A DNA stretch of 64,000 nucleotides, taken from the NCBI GenBank assembly GCA_964520785.1, contig CAZFQG010000005.1:17293-81292 (forward strand), written 5' to 3'. The stretch's first letter is position 1. Every line of letters starts with the position of its first letter. Position numbers and translations under genes: made by a program. Positions 53,523-62,789 of this stretch are shown piece after piece. This DNA is from CAZFQG01 sp964520785 (GTDB lineage Bacteria > Planctomycetota > Planctomycetia > Pirellulales > Thermoguttaceae). A model generated the notes under the pieces. The model was not told the origin of the DNA. It ran no database searches and was given only the letters and a program-made list of their open reading frames with translations.

Positions 53523-55640
53523 TCAGTTCAGCAGAATCGGGGCGTTTTCGTTGAACGTGGCTTCCGCCTCTTCACCATCGATCTTGTACCGGACCTTCAG
53601 TTGTTTGGGCACGCCGGGAACCGGATCGCCGCCGAAGGCCGCATTGTAGCTCGTGGAGGGAAGGACGATTAGACGCATGTCGCCGGCCGCCTCGCGGACG
53701 GCGCCCGTGACGTCCTTGAAGGTCGTCCCGGCGCCGTATTCGGCTTTCAGGATTTCGAGCTTGACCGGTTTGGCCCCGAGCTGCTCCATAAGTTCCGTGA
53801 CGTCGACCGATCCGGCGAGTCGCCGCGCGATCGCGAGGGCCACCTTTTCGGCGTCATCGGCGATTGAAGGCGTCTTTTTCGCCTCGACGGCCAGCCGGAG
53901 CATTCCAATACTGGGGTAACGTTCCATGACCTCCAGGACGAGTTTCTTTTCCGCGTCCCGCTTCGCGGCCGCCAGGGCGGCGCGGCACATGGAGACGCGT
54001 TGGTCATCCGGCAACGGGAACTGGCGAACCAGGCGAATGTAGCCGCGTATCGCGCGGACCTGATATTTCGTCTCGGGATCGGTCTTCGCCAAGTCGAGCA
54101 GAACATCGCCGGCATCGACCGACATCCAACGGCCGAGCGTCTGGCTGGCGGCGTCCTTGAGTTCGTCGTTGCCGCTTTTCGCAGCGGCGGCGAGCGTCTC
54201 CAGGGCGGTTTCTCCACCCATCGCGCCGAGAATATCCAAGATCGTGCACTGCGCCGGAACCGCGGCGCCGGCCATCGCGCGTACGAGCCGTTGGGCGCAC
54301 GCCTCGCCGTCCGGCATCCGGACGCAAGCCGCCTTCAAGCCCTTCGCCGCCGCCTCAGAGTCCTTGCCGGAGGTGACCCTCTCCAGCAGAACCGCAAGGT
54401 CGTCGAGCGCGACGGTCTGGCCCAGCGCGACAAGGGCCGCCGCGCGCGTTCGGGCATCCGCGTCGGACGCCGCCCTGACCAGCGCCGGCGTGGCCGATTC
54501 GATCCGCCTTCGGCCGAGAGCGTCGATCACCGCGACTCTGACGCCCCCTTGGGCCTTGTCGAGCCGCGCAACCAACTCGCCGGCGATCTCGTCACCGGGA
54601 AGAGACTCCAAAGCCGCCTTCGCGGCCGCGGCGGTTTGGCCGTCGTCCTCCCCCCCGGCGATATCCAGCAACACGTCGATGCACGACGCGTTTCCGATAC
54701 CGCCGAGCGATTCCAGCGCCATCAGACGGACTTGCACCGGACCCTCCTTCGCCGCTTCCACCACCGCTGGCAACACCCGCTCGTCGCCTCGGTCGCCGAT
54801 GGCGATCAGGAGCAGGCCCTGCCGGTCGGAGGGGGCTTGTTTGAATTCGGCCATCATCGCGTCGGTCACTTCCGGACCAGAAATCTCACGCGAAGTCTGC
54901 AGACCCAGCGCGAACTCCTTTATGTCTTCGGAACGCAAAAGTCCAACCAGTAGCGGTATTCCGTCCGCTTTCTTCGCGAGGATCGCCCCGCGGGTCGCTT
55001 CGAGAATCCGTTGCGGCGGGACGTCGGCCGCGAGGACGGTCTCGTAGAGGGCCGCCGCCTGTTCGGCGTTTCCTTCGGCCAGGAGTCGCTCGGCACAGCG
55101 TATGCATCCCTCGGCGACATCGCCGCGAATCGTCTCCGGTGCATCCGGGAGGGCTTTCGAAAGGATTTCGGTCGCCGGGGCGCCGCCGATGGAACCCAAG
55201 GCGGCCGCCGCGGCGGAGGCGACCTGTGGATCAGCGTCGGCCATCAGGGCGGCCACCGGCTCGACTGCCTGGGCATCGCGTCGGACAGCCAGCGAATTGA
55301 TGACGCCGATGAGCGACCGGCCCCGGACCTTGCCCAGGGCGTCGCGGAGCGCGGCGTCCGCCTCGGGGCCGGGAATCGCTTCCAACGCGATCCGGGCCCA
55401 GGAAATGAGTTCTTCGTCTTCCAGCAGCGCAGCCAACGCCGGCACGGCCTCTTGGGTTCCGTAAACGGCCAGCCGCTTGCAGGTAATCGCTTTTTCCGCC
55501 TTGGGCGCGTCCGACTGGAGAACGGCGATGAAATCGGCTTCGGTGGTGTCGGCCGCGAAGGCGAGAGGGGAATTCGTCGCCGCGATGAAAGCGGCGAGAG
55601 TGAAAGTGAGCAAAATGAATGATTGTATTTTGATGTTCAT
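53523..55640 (-). CDS. Exported HEAT-repeat protein
   Basis: A 705-residue protein with a signal peptide (SFILLTFTLAAFIAATNSPLAFA) and repeated 30-40-residue helix pairs of HEAT/PBS-lyase type (AVPALAALLEDEELISWARIALEAI, PVAALMADADPQVASAAAAALGSIG, VRVAVIDALGRRRIESATPALVRAASD), from about 35 to 600. The last 80 residues (TFKDVTGAVREAAGDMRLIVLP onward) form a different beta-rich end. HEAT arrays usually bind other proteins. It is directly downstream of a Tat-exported oxidoreductase gene (34 bases), a pairing often seen in planctomycetes. Function unknown. Confidence 0.82.
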   Translation of the reverse strand: MNIKIQSFILLTFTLAAFIAATNSPLAFAADTTEADFIAVLQSDAPKAEKAITCKRLAVYGTQEAVPALAALLEDEELISWARIALEAIPGPEADAALRDALGKVRGRSLIGVINSLAVRRDAQAVEPVAALMADADPQVASAAAAALGSIGGAPATEILSKALPDAPETIRGDVAEGCIRCAERLLAEGNAEQAAALYETVLAADVPPQRILEATRGAILAKKADGIPLLVGLLRSEDIKEFALGLQTSREISGPEVTDAMMAEFKQAPSDRQGLLLIAIGDRGDERVLPAVVEAAKEGPVQVRLMALESLGGIGNASCIDVLLDIAGGEDDGQTAAAAKAALESLPGDEIAGELVARLDKAQGGVRVAVIDALGRRRIESATPALVRAASDADARTRAAALVALGQTVALDDLAVLLERVTSGKDSEAAAKGLKAACVRMPDGEACAQRLVRAMAGAAVPAQCTILDILGAMGGETALETLAAAAKSGNDELKDAASQTLGRWMSVDAGDVLLDLAKTDPETKYQVRAIRGYIRLVRQFPLPDDQRVSMCRAALAAAKRDAEKKLVLEVMERYPSIGMLRLAVEAKKTPSIADDAEKVALAIARRLAGSVDVTELMEQLGAKPVKLEILKAEYGAGTTFKDVTGAVREAAGDMRLIVLPSTSYNAAFGGDPVPGVPKQLKVRYKIDGEEAEATFNENAPILLN

Positions 55641-55674
55641 CGGGTGTTTCCTTGTACGTGAATGACCGGCCGCA

Positions 55675-56961
55675 TTAAACTCTCCAGGGGGCGCGGAGCG
55701 CTTCCCAGCGGAGACGGTTCGCTTGTTCGTCTCCGGGGAACTCGTGCTTCACCGGATCGTACTTCACTTGCCGGTTCAGGAAGATCGCGATATTGGCCGC
55801 CTGGCAGGCGATGTGCGAGAAACAGGCCGCGTCGGCGTTGGCCCGAGGTTGACTCCGTGTCTTCATGCAATCGAGGAAATCGCGGACGTGGAATGTCGCC
55901 GGGTAGCCGCCGATTTCCGCGACCTTCCGTCCGGCAAGCAACGCCGGCGAACTCAGAACGAGCTTGCCGCTGTCGCCGGCCTCCACCCAGCCGTCTTCCC
56001 CCTCGAACCGGACGGGGCAGGAACCCAGGGGAAGCCAACCGTCCTCGCGGATAATCAGCTCGACGCCGTCGGCGTATTTGGCAATCACGCGATTGTTCAC
56101 CGGCGGGTTGTATTCGACCGGAGCCGTGCCGTCCGCGTCGGCCGCCCACTGGCACAGGTCGACGCAATGGGAGCCCCATTCCAACACGCCGCCGCCGACT
56201 AGTCCGCCCCCCTTCTCGAAATTGAATCCGTCGAGAAGCTTCTTGTTGAAGGGGCGCCAGGCGGCCGGGCCGAGATAGAGATCCCAATCGACTTCCTCCT
56301 TCGGCGGTTCCGGCTCGGCCGGCAACCATCCGCTCGATTCGCAATGCAACCCCGCCGGATGCGCGTGAACCGCCGTGAGTTTGCCGAGGCGGCCGGTCCG
56401 GGCCAATTCGCAGGCGAACGCGAAGTGGGGCAGATTCCGGCGCTGCGTTCCCACCTGGAAAATCCGGCCGGTGCGACGCATCGTTTCCGCCAGAATGAGA
56501 CTTTGACCTATGTTCTTGGGGCAGGGCTTCTCGCAGTAGATGTCCTTGCCGGCCCTGGCGGCGTAGATGGAGGCCGCCAGATGCCAGTTGGGACCTGTGG
56601 CGATCAGAACGGCGTCGATATCGGGCCGTTCCAACAGTTCGCGAAAATCGCGGTGGGTGGTGCAGTCTTGGTTGCCGTATTTCTGGTCGGCGATCTGCTT
56701 GACCGCCGCGCGGCGATTGGCCTTCACGTCGCATACCGCGACGAACTGAACGTCCGGCTGCTCCAAGAAACAACCAAGGACGTAAGTCCCGCGATTGCCG
56801 ATGCCGATTCCGCCAAGGGTGATCCTCTGGCTGGGGGCGATGACGCCGTCCTTCCCCAAAACGGAGCCTGGAATGAATTGGGGCATCACCACGGCGGCCG
56901 CGGCACCAAGAGATTTTTTGATAAAGCGCCGACGATTCTGGCGAGAAGTCTGGTGGGTCAT
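55675..56961 (-). CDS. Tat-exported Gfo/Idh/MocA family oxidoreductase
   Basis: A 428-residue NAD(P)-dependent sugar oxidoreductase-like protein with a twin-arginine signal (NRRRFIKKSLGAAAAVVMPQFIPGSVLG). The Rossmann domain (RITLGGIGIGNRGTYVLGCF, about 45-65) and the EKP motif of GKDIYCEKPCPKNIGQS (about 148) fit the family; the C-terminal domain has WGSHCVDLCQWA. These secreted members are abundant in planctomycetes and often act on glycans or cyclitols; substrate unknown. The ATG at 56961 has GGGAGAG upstream; the frame from 57141 would add an unrelated 60-residue stretch. Confidence 0.88.
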   Translation of the reverse strand: MTHQTSRQNRRRFIKKSLGAAAAVVMPQFIPGSVLGKDGVIAPSQRITLGGIGIGNRGTYVLGCFLEQPDVQFVAVCDVKANRRAAVKQIADQKYGNQDCTTHRDFRELLERPDIDAVLIATGPNWHLAASIYAARAGKDIYCEKPCPKNIGQSLILAETMRRTGRIFQVGTQRRNLPHFAFACELARTGRLGKLTAVHAHPAGLHCESSGWLPAEPEPPKEEVDWDLYLGPAAWRPFNKKLLDGFNFEKGGGLVGGGVLEWGSHCVDLCQWAADADGTAPVEYNPPVNNRVIAKYADGVELIIREDGWLPLGSCPVRFEGEDGWVEAGDSGKLVLSSPALLAGRKVAEIGGYPATFHVRDFLDCMKTRSQPRANADAACFSHIACQAANIAIFLNRQVKYDPVKHEFPGDEQANRLRWEALRAPWRV

Positions 56962-57000
56962 ATTTGCTCTCCCGAGGGTAGGTACGTTGAACACCTTTCC

Positions 57001-57006
57001 AGTATA
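57001..57006 (-). promoter_or_regulatory. Possible -10 element for the oxidoreductase gene
   Basis: TATACT on the minus strand about 40 bases before the ATG at 56961; the -35 region (57024-57029) is weak. Confidence 0.3.
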
Positions 57007-57107
57007 GCGCGGCTCAGGGTGCGTTACCAGCCCAAGTCTCGACGAACTCCCAAAACCTCCCCCTCCTTCAGGTGGCTGCGTGAGAGAAGCACGGTCTGAT
57101 CCGAGTG

Positions 57108-59396
57108 CTATGCGTCGTTGGGGCACAGCGGTTTGTACCAAATGTTCATGCTTTCGATCCGGCCCGAGATATTCGTGTTATTAACGAGTCGACCGCCGAA
57201 CTCGTAGCCGCACTTCGAGAAGGTGATGTTCATCCCGGGGGAGACGGCCCGCGCGATGGTATACGCGGTCTCGAATCCCTTCTCCCTCATGGCGGCTTCC
57301 ATCTCCGTGAGCAGAAAGGTGGCGAGGCTGCTCCCGCGATATTCGGGTAGCGTGGCGAAATCGGTCATTTCGACGTTTCGTGCGGCGTCGTTGCGTTCCG
57401 CGGAGGAGACCGACACGAGTTTGCCTTTTACTTCGACGCCGAAGTAGTCCACGTGTGACTCCATCGTCTTAACCAAGTAGTCCGGGTCGTGGATCGGGAA
57501 GGGGTATGAGGGGAAGACGCGGTCGTATATCTCCACCATCGACACGGCATCCGGCGGTTCGAGCGGGCGAATGCGCCCCAGTGGAATCGCGGCGGAATCC
57601 TCCATCTCGCCCTGCCTGTGCCGCGCGAGTTTCAGTATCCGCTCGAGATTCTCCTCGTCGGGGTCGCGGCTTCGGTCTTCGTCCAGAAACCGGCCGAGAA
57701 AAACCGCCTCCTCCGTGCCGTGGAAGAATCCGGGAATCCGTCCCTCTTCGACGAACCCCGCGGCGAGGAACGGTTCGGCCTTTTGCTCGGGAACCTTCGC
57801 GAAGATTTTTCCGTACTCCCGTGATTCCGCCAGGTTCTCCAGCCGTGGAATGAGCGACTCGGGTTCGGCGTTTCCGAGTTTCATGAGATAAATCCGGTCG
57901 TTGACTTGACCGTGTTGCACGGTTGCCCCGCTGATCGATTCGATGACGTCGACCTCACTCGTGGTCGCGGAAGACCGATCCGGAACGAGCAGTGAAAAAG
58001 CCGCATAGCACAGGAACGAGGCCCCGATACCGTAGACGCTGAAGTCGAGTTCCCAAGTCCCGAGCGTGTCTGGAAACGCCAGGGCGAGGACCATCAGCGT
58101 AATCGTGGTCGTTCCTCCAGCGAGCATCCCCGCCAGGGCTCCGGCGGAACTGCCCCGTGACCAGAAATAGGCGCCCAGCGTCGGAACGAAGAGCCCCGAG
58201 ACCATGAATGCGTAGGCATAGAGGATCGCGGAGAGGACGGTTTCGAACTGCGCGGCCAGGAGGACGGCGGTAATGCCGATCACCGCCGTCGCCCCCATCG
58301 ACAGTCGGATCGTTGCCCTTTCAGAGAGGTCCCGCCAGAGGTACCGTTCCAAAACGTCGTTCACGAGGTTCCCGGATGACGCCATCAGGCAGCTATCGGC
58401 GGTCGACATGATCGCGGAAAAATACGACGCGATGACGATACCGGTAACGCCGATGGGCAGCACGTCGCGAATGAGCATCGGCAGCCCCATTTCGGGCTCC
58501 GCGTCCGGAAACAGAACTCTCGCGCACATTCCGAGAATCACCCCGGTGAAGGCCATGACGGGATATTCGAACAACCCGGCGATGTACCAGGCGCGTTTCG
58601 CCTCCCGCTCGTCCTTGCAGGCGTACATCCGTTGGTAAAGGGTCATCCCGATGAGCCAGATGGGGATGATCGTCACCATCCAATTCACGAACGTAACCGG
58701 CCGGATGTTCAGCAGCGAAAAATGGGACCGCGGCAACGCGTCGACCAGCCCGGCGACGCCGCCGACTTCGTAGAGCGCGACCGGGATCGTCACGAAGATC
58801 AGCCCGGCAAGAAGGATCACCCATTGGACGGTGTCGGTGTAGATGACCGCCTTCAGGCCGCCAAAAACGGTATAGACGATCGTGACGACCGCGATGACGC
58901 CCAGCGCAAACACGATCGGATCGATCCCCCACGGCGCTTCGGGAAGGATCGTGCCGGAAGCGAGCTTCGCCCCGGCGAGGAGTTGTCCTCCGGTAAAACC
59001 CAGGTAGCCGATTCCCGAAATGACCGCCGCGACGAGGGCCACGCTCGCCCCGTACCGGTGGCGGAGGAAATCGGGATAGGTCATCATTCCGTGCTTCGCG
59101 TCGATGCGTTTCAGCCGCGGAATGATGAAGACCGCGCTGAGCCACGCGCCGACGAGGCCGGTGAAGAGAAGCCAACTCCCGGCCAGACCCATCGTGAACC
59201 CCACGCCGCCGAGGCCGATGGAAAATCCGCCGCCGACGTCCGTCGCCACGACGGAGAGCCCCACGTGATGGGCGCTCACCCCGCGACTCCCGACGTAATA
59301 GTCCTCGGCGTTTTCGTTTCTCCAAAAATGGTACGCGCCGACGCTCAGCACGCCGACCATGTACCCCGCGAATATGGCGTAATCGAGGAAGCTCAT
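57108..59396 (-). CDS. ablB: Sodium/solute symporter fused to beta-lysine N-acetyltransferase (AblB)
   Basis: A 762-residue fusion. Residues about 1-505 are a solute:sodium symporter: about 13 TM segments, with YYVGSRGVSAHHVGLSVVAT, GVGFTMGLAGSWLLFTGLVG, IGYLGFTGGQLLAGAKLASG and IASYFSAIMSTADSCLMASS typical of the SSS family. From about 520 the sequence switches to a soluble GNAT domain resembling AblB, beta-lysine N6-acetyltransferase: NDRIYLMKLGNAEPESLIPR, KIFAKVPEQKAEPFLAAGFVEE and GNAT motif A LPEYRGSSLATFLL. AblB makes N-epsilon-acetyl-beta-lysine, an osmolyte. The ATG at 59396 overlaps the ablA stop (ATGA), so both are coupled. The longer frame from 59567 lies inside ablA and was rejected. 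The fusion suggests synthesis and uptake of a solute are physically linked. Confidence 0.85.
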   Translation of the reverse strand: MSFLDYAIFAGYMVGVLSVGAYHFWRNENAEDYYVGSRGVSAHHVGLSVVATDVGGGFSIGLGGVGFTMGLAGSWLLFTGLVGAWLSAVFIIPRLKRIDAKHGMMTYPDFLRHRYGASVALVAAVISGIGYLGFTGGQLLAGAKLASGTILPEAPWGIDPIVFALGVIAVVTIVYTVFGGLKAVIYTDTVQWVILLAGLIFVTIPVALYEVGGVAGLVDALPRSHFSLLNIRPVTFVNWMVTIIPIWLIGMTLYQRMYACKDEREAKRAWYIAGLFEYPVMAFTGVILGMCARVLFPDAEPEMGLPMLIRDVLPIGVTGIVIASYFSAIMSTADSCLMASSGNLVNDVLERYLWRDLSERATIRLSMGATAVIGITAVLLAAQFETVLSAILYAYAFMVSGLFVPTLGAYFWSRGSSAGALAGMLAGGTTTITLMVLALAFPDTLGTWELDFSVYGIGASFLCYAAFSLLVPDRSSATTSEVDVIESISGATVQHGQVNDRIYLMKLGNAEPESLIPRLENLAESREYGKIFAKVPEQKAEPFLAAGFVEEGRIPGFFHGTEEAVFLGRFLDEDRSRDPDEENLERILKLARHRQGEMEDSAAIPLGRIRPLEPPDAVSMVEIYDRVFPSYPFPIHDPDYLVKTMESHVDYFGVEVKGKLVSVSSAERNDAARNVEMTDFATLPEYRGSSLATFLLTEMEAAMREKGFETAYTIARAVSPGMNITFSKCGYEFGGRLVNNTNISGRIESMNIWYKPLCPNDA

Positions 59397-60718
59397 CCTT
59401 CCACTCGGGTCTGTTCGAGTCGGCGCTGAAACCGCGCGTTGTCGGCCGGAACAAGCGAGATCGTCTTGTCGTAATCGCCCAGCAGGCTCGCGATACCCAG
59501 CGCCTTGCTCTCGTCCGCGTCGCTCAAGGCCAACTGCAGATCGCACTCGTCGCAATTGCGGTCGCAAAAGATGGGCTCGTACGCGTCCGGCTCCTTATAC
59601 GTCGTGATCACTCCCTCGTAGTTCCGCAAAACGACCTTGTTGGTCGACCACGAAATGAGGTAATTCGGCATCACCGGAATCTTCCCGCCGCCGCCGGGCG
59701 CGTCGATGACGTAGGTCGGAACGCAGAACCCGCTGGTGTGGCCGATGAGGCCTTCGAGGATTTCGATCCCCTTGCCGACCGGAGTACGGAAATGGGAGAG
59801 CCCTTCGGAAAGATCGCACTGGTAAAGATAGTAGGGTCGCACCCGGCTTGCCACCAGTTTGTGAACCAAAACCTTCATGATCCTGGGGCAGTCGTTCACG
59901 CCGGCGAGCAGGACCGATTGGTTGCCCAGCGGAATTCCGGCGTCGGCGAGTCTGGCCAAGGCGCTGCGCGACGAGCGGGTCAGTTCGCGGGGATGGTTGA
60001 AGTGCGTATTGATCCAAATCGGATGGTGTCGGCGGAGCACCTCGATCAGCGAGTCGGTGATCCGAAACGGAAGAACCACCGGCGTTCGCGTCCCGATTCG
60101 AACGACCTCCACGTGATCGATCGCCGAAAGCTCCGTCAATATCCAGTCCAGGTAATCGTCGCTCAAAAGGAACGGATCCCCACCGCTCAAGAGGACGTCG
60201 CGGATTTGGGGATTGTCGCGGATGTAATTGATCCCTTCCAGGATTTCCTCTCGCGTCGGAATGCGGTCGTGGTCTCCAACGCGGCGCTTCCGCGTACAAT
60301 GACGGCAATACATTGCGCAGACGCCGCTGACCAGCAGGAGAACCCGATCCGGATACCGGTGGACCAGACACGATACGGGGCTGTCGTGGTCCTCGTGGAG
60401 CGGGTCCGCCATGTCGCACCGCTTCATTTCGATCTCGTTCGGCGAGGGAAAAGACTGCCGAAAGATCGGGTCGTTTTCCAGGTCGTCCGTATTGATCAAC
60501 GAAAGGTAATACGGCGTGATCGCCATGGGAAAACGGGCCACCGTCTGTCCGAAATCGGCCCGCTGCTCGGAGGTCATCTTGATCCGGAGCAAGGTCTCGA
60601 ATGTTTCCAAGTCGCGCACGCGATGGCGGACCTGCCATTTCCAGTCCCTCCACTGAGAGAGAGAGGCGCTTCCATCGATGGATTGGATGATGTGCTTCTG
60701 GGCGCTCGAAAGGCTCAT
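59393..60718 (-). CDS. ablA: Lysine 2,3-aminomutase
   Basis: A 441-residue radical SAM/PLP enzyme that makes L-beta-lysine from L-lysine. The [4Fe-4S] motif is CAMYCRHC (C-x3-C-x2-C, about residues 132-139), the PLP lysine is in GGGGKIPVMPN (about 342-352) and the zinc-type C-terminal cysteines are in CDRNCDECD. VLLSGGDPFLLSDDYLDWIL and YQCDLSEGLSHFRTPVGKG are also family segments. Its length and C-terminus match KamA rather than EpmB. It is coupled by 4-base overlaps to marR upstream and to the symporter-AblB gene downstream. Together with AblB it should form the two-step N-epsilon-acetyl-beta-lysine pathway. Confidence 0.92.
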   Translation of the reverse strand: MSLSSAQKHIIQSIDGSASLSQWRDWKWQVRHRVRDLETFETLLRIKMTSEQRADFGQTVARFPMAITPYYLSLINTDDLENDPIFRQSFPSPNEIEMKRCDMADPLHEDHDSPVSCLVHRYPDRVLLLVSGVCAMYCRHCTRKRRVGDHDRIPTREEILEGINYIRDNPQIRDVLLSGGDPFLLSDDYLDWILTELSAIDHVEVVRIGTRTPVVLPFRITDSLIEVLRRHHPIWINTHFNHPRELTRSSRSALARLADAGIPLGNQSVLLAGVNDCPRIMKVLVHKLVASRVRPYYLYQCDLSEGLSHFRTPVGKGIEILEGLIGHTSGFCVPTYVIDAPGGGGKIPVMPNYLISWSTNKVVLRNYEGVITTYKEPDAYEPIFCDRNCDECDLQLALSDADESKALGIASLLGDYDKTISLVPADNARFQRRLEQTRVEG

Positions 60719-61251
60719 TCGGTCTCCTGATGAATCGGGGTTTCGGTTTGAGTGGGTGCCGGAACGCCGTCGGCCGCCGTGCCGTCGAGCAATTCCGGGT
60801 GTTCGGCCAACATGAGCTCCAACACGCGCTCCAGGGAAGCGGCGATGGCTGCCTGGTCGGGCTCGGGTAGATCGAGTAACGACGCGAAAAGACGATCCTG
60901 CATTTCACCCGGCGCGGAGTATACCACCTCTCGTCCGCGTTCGGTAATACGCAAGGTCACCTTGCGCCGGTCGGCGGTGCCGCGAGTGCGCACCACGTAG
61001 CCTTTCGCTTCAAGCCGGTCAATGATTCCGGTGATGGTGCTGGCACTCAGGTCGACCTCCTTTGCCAAGTCCGCTTGGGTCATTCCCTCGCGTTTGGCAA
61101 GCGCATTGAGGCAAATCATCTGGGGCGACGTAATCCGAAACTCCGACAGGAGCTTACGCGAATGAATATCGCCGACACGAATGATCCGGCGCAAAGACCG
61201 GAGTATTCGCAAGAAATAACCTTCGGAAATGTTGCTTTCAGTGCACTTCAT
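60715..61251 (-). CDS. MarR family transcriptional regulator
   Basis: A 178-residue protein with a MarR winged helix-turn-helix: FRITSPQMICLNALAKREGMTQADLAKEVDLSAST-type region, then RLEAKGYVVRTRGTADRRKV (the wing, about 83-102). The C-terminal dimerisation helices end in a Thr/Pro-rich tail. It starts the ablA/ablB operon (4-base overlap to ablA). Osmolyte operons elsewhere (for example ectoine with EctR) carry MarR regulators in the same position, so it probably represses this operon and itself through the palindrome upstream. The ATG at 61251 is preferred; a TTG at 61278 is possible. Confidence 0.85.
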   Translation of the reverse strand: MKCTESNISEGYFLRILRSLRRIIRVGDIHSRKLLSEFRITSPQMICLNALAKREGMTQADLAKEVDLSASTITGIIDRLEAKGYVVRTRGTADRRKVTLRITERGREVVYSAPGEMQDRLFASLLDLPEPDQAAIAASLERVLELMLAEHPELLDGTAADGVPAPTQTETPIHQETE

Positions 61252-61310
61252 AAACCGTACCGGCGACAGTGCCGGCAAAATCTTTCCGACTAGAAACGTT
61301 TGTCAAGATA

Positions 61311-61343
61311 TTGTTTCTGATCAAACAATTCTATCAGAAACAA
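61311..61343. promoter_or_regulatory. Palindromic operator for the marR-ablA-ablB operon
   Basis: TTGTTTCTGAT (61311-61321) and ATCAGAAACAA (61333-61343) form perfect 11-base arms around 11 bases. A nested second palindrome TTGTTT-CTGATC-AAACAA (61311-61328) shares the left arm. The site covers the -10 region and start of the operon promoter, an arrangement expected for a repressor. Confidence 0.75.
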
Positions 61344-61355
61344 CGTCGCTGTCAA
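61328..61355 (-). promoter_or_regulatory. Promoter of the marR-ablA-ablB operon
   Basis: On the minus strand, TTGACA (61355-61350, consensus) and TAGAAT (61333-61328) are 16 bases apart. Transcription would start near 61321, about 70 bases before the marR ATG and inside the palindromic operator. Confidence 0.8.
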
Positions 61356-61442
61356 GATCGGCCATGAAGAACTTCAATAAAGGGGTAGGCTACCCCACAT
61401 AGGTGTGTTTTTTCGCTTCCGCTCGCCCGGCGCCTTGTTGTT

Positions 61443-62789
61443 TCAGCGAAAGTCCGCGAGTATGACCGACGCCTCTTCGCAAAGCATCGCGGCCTTCTTC
61501 CGAGTTGGCGCTTCGGCGATCGCGCGGACGATCGGCTCCGTGTTGCTGCCTCGAACCAGAAGCCAGGCGTCCGGCCAGTCGAGACGCAACCCGTCCATCC
61601 GGTTGGCCAGCGCGTCCGCGAATCGGTTTTCCAATGCGTCGATTGCCGCCGGAATTTGGTCGGTTTCCAGCGCAATCTTCGTCTTCACGATCTCGTAACC
61701 GGGCAGCTCGTCCACCAGAACACTGATCGGTTCGGCGCGTGCCGCCATGGCATCGAGGACCCGGGCCATGCCGACGAAACTGTCGCGAATGAGCCCGACG
61801 TTGGGATCGATCGGTCCGCCGTTCCCCTCTCCACCAAAGACCGCGTTCGTCGCGATCATGGCGTCGACGACGTTCGGCTCGCCGACCGCCGAACGGGTGA
61901 GAGTTTGGTGGTACGTCTTAGCGATGTCTTGCGACATGCGGCTGGTGGCGCAGTTGACCACGACCGGCCCCGGCTCGCGGGCCAAAACGTGATTGAGGAT
62001 TACCGCTAACGTATACTCCTCGCCCACGTAGCGTCCGTTCTCGTCGATAAGGGCCAGGCGGTCCGCGTCGGGATCCTGGCAGAATCCGATTACCGCCCGT
62101 TCTTCCGGGATGCGCGCGCACACGGAGGCGAGGTTCTCCGCCGTTGGCTCGGGAGCATGCAGAAAACCGCCGGTCGGCGTCTCGCCCAGGATGGTTACCT
62201 GGCACCCGAGCGCTTCCAACAGCGTTCTGCCCAACGCCCCCCCGGAGCCGTGATTCGCGTCGAGCAAGACGCGGAACCGGTGGGAGCGAATCCGCGCAAC
62301 GTCCACCGTCGCCAGTACGGCGGCCAAATGTTCCGAAATCGTGTCGCCGTGAGCGGTTTCCACGCCGACTCTCTCGTAGCTCACCCACGCGGGGTTTCCG
62401 GTCCGATAGGCATTCAGGACCACCCGGCCCGGCCCGGCCGGAATGACACGGCCCTCGGCCGAAATCAGTTTGAGTCCGTTATACTCGCCGGGGTTGTGGC
62501 TCGCGGTAATCTGAATCGCCCCGACGCATCCGAGCGAGCGGACGAGTACGCCGACCGTCGGAGTCGCACAAATCCCCGCGTCGACCGTATTCCGGCCCAA
62601 CGCATTGAACCCGGCGTGCAGCCCCTTCGCCAGCATCGCGCCGGAAGGCCGGCCGTCCCGCGCGATCAGAAGAGGACCTTCGGGAAGCGTACTGGAAAAG
62701 GCGGCGGCGTAGCGGATCGCAACCTCGGGGGTGAGGGTCGTGCCGATAATTCCTCGAAGTCCGGAAACACTGATGATCGGTTCGGCCAT
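61443..62789 (-). CDS. Phosphohexomutase (phosphoglucosamine/phosphomannomutase type)
   Basis: A 448-residue alpha-D-phosphohexomutase. The phosphoserine loop is QITASHNPGEYNGLK (about 93-107), the metal site is CQDPDADRLALID (about 238-250) with the sugar loop GGEGNGGP (about 320) and the phosphate-binding RGSNTEPIVR near the C-terminus (about 416). Start SVSGLRGIIGTTLTPE fits. GEGNGG instead of GEQSGH argues against classical GlmM and rather for a phosphomanno-/phosphogluco- type or a variant GlmM. It transfers phosphate between the C6 and C1 positions of a hexose or hexosamine. It is divergent from the isochorismatase-like gene. Confidence 0.88.
   Translation of the reverse strand: MAEPIISVSGLRGIIGTTLTPEVAIRYAAAFSSTLPEGPLLIARDGRPSGAMLAKGLHAGFNALGRNTVDAGICATPTVGVLVRSLGCVGAIQITASHNPGEYNGLKLISAEGRVIPAGPGRVVLNAYRTGNPAWVSYERVGVETAHGDTISEHLAAVLATVDVARIRSHRFRVLLDANHGSGGALGRTLLEALGCQVTILGETPTGGFLHAPEPTAENLASVCARIPEERAVIGFCQDPDADRLALIDENGRYVGEEYTLAVILNHVLAREPGPVVVNCATSRMSQDIAKTYHQTLTRSAVGEPNVVDAMIATNAVFGGEGNGGPIDPNVGLIRDSFVGMARVLDAMAARAEPISVLVDELPGYEIVKTKIALETDQIPAAIDALENRFADALANRMDGLRLDWPDAWLLVRGSNTEPIVRAIAEAPTRKKAAMLCEEASVILADFR

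Noticed and set aside
61443..62789. Calling the phosphohexomutase GlmM
   Set aside because: The sugar-specificity loop reads GGEGNGGP, not the GlmM-type sequence, so only the superfamily is assigned.
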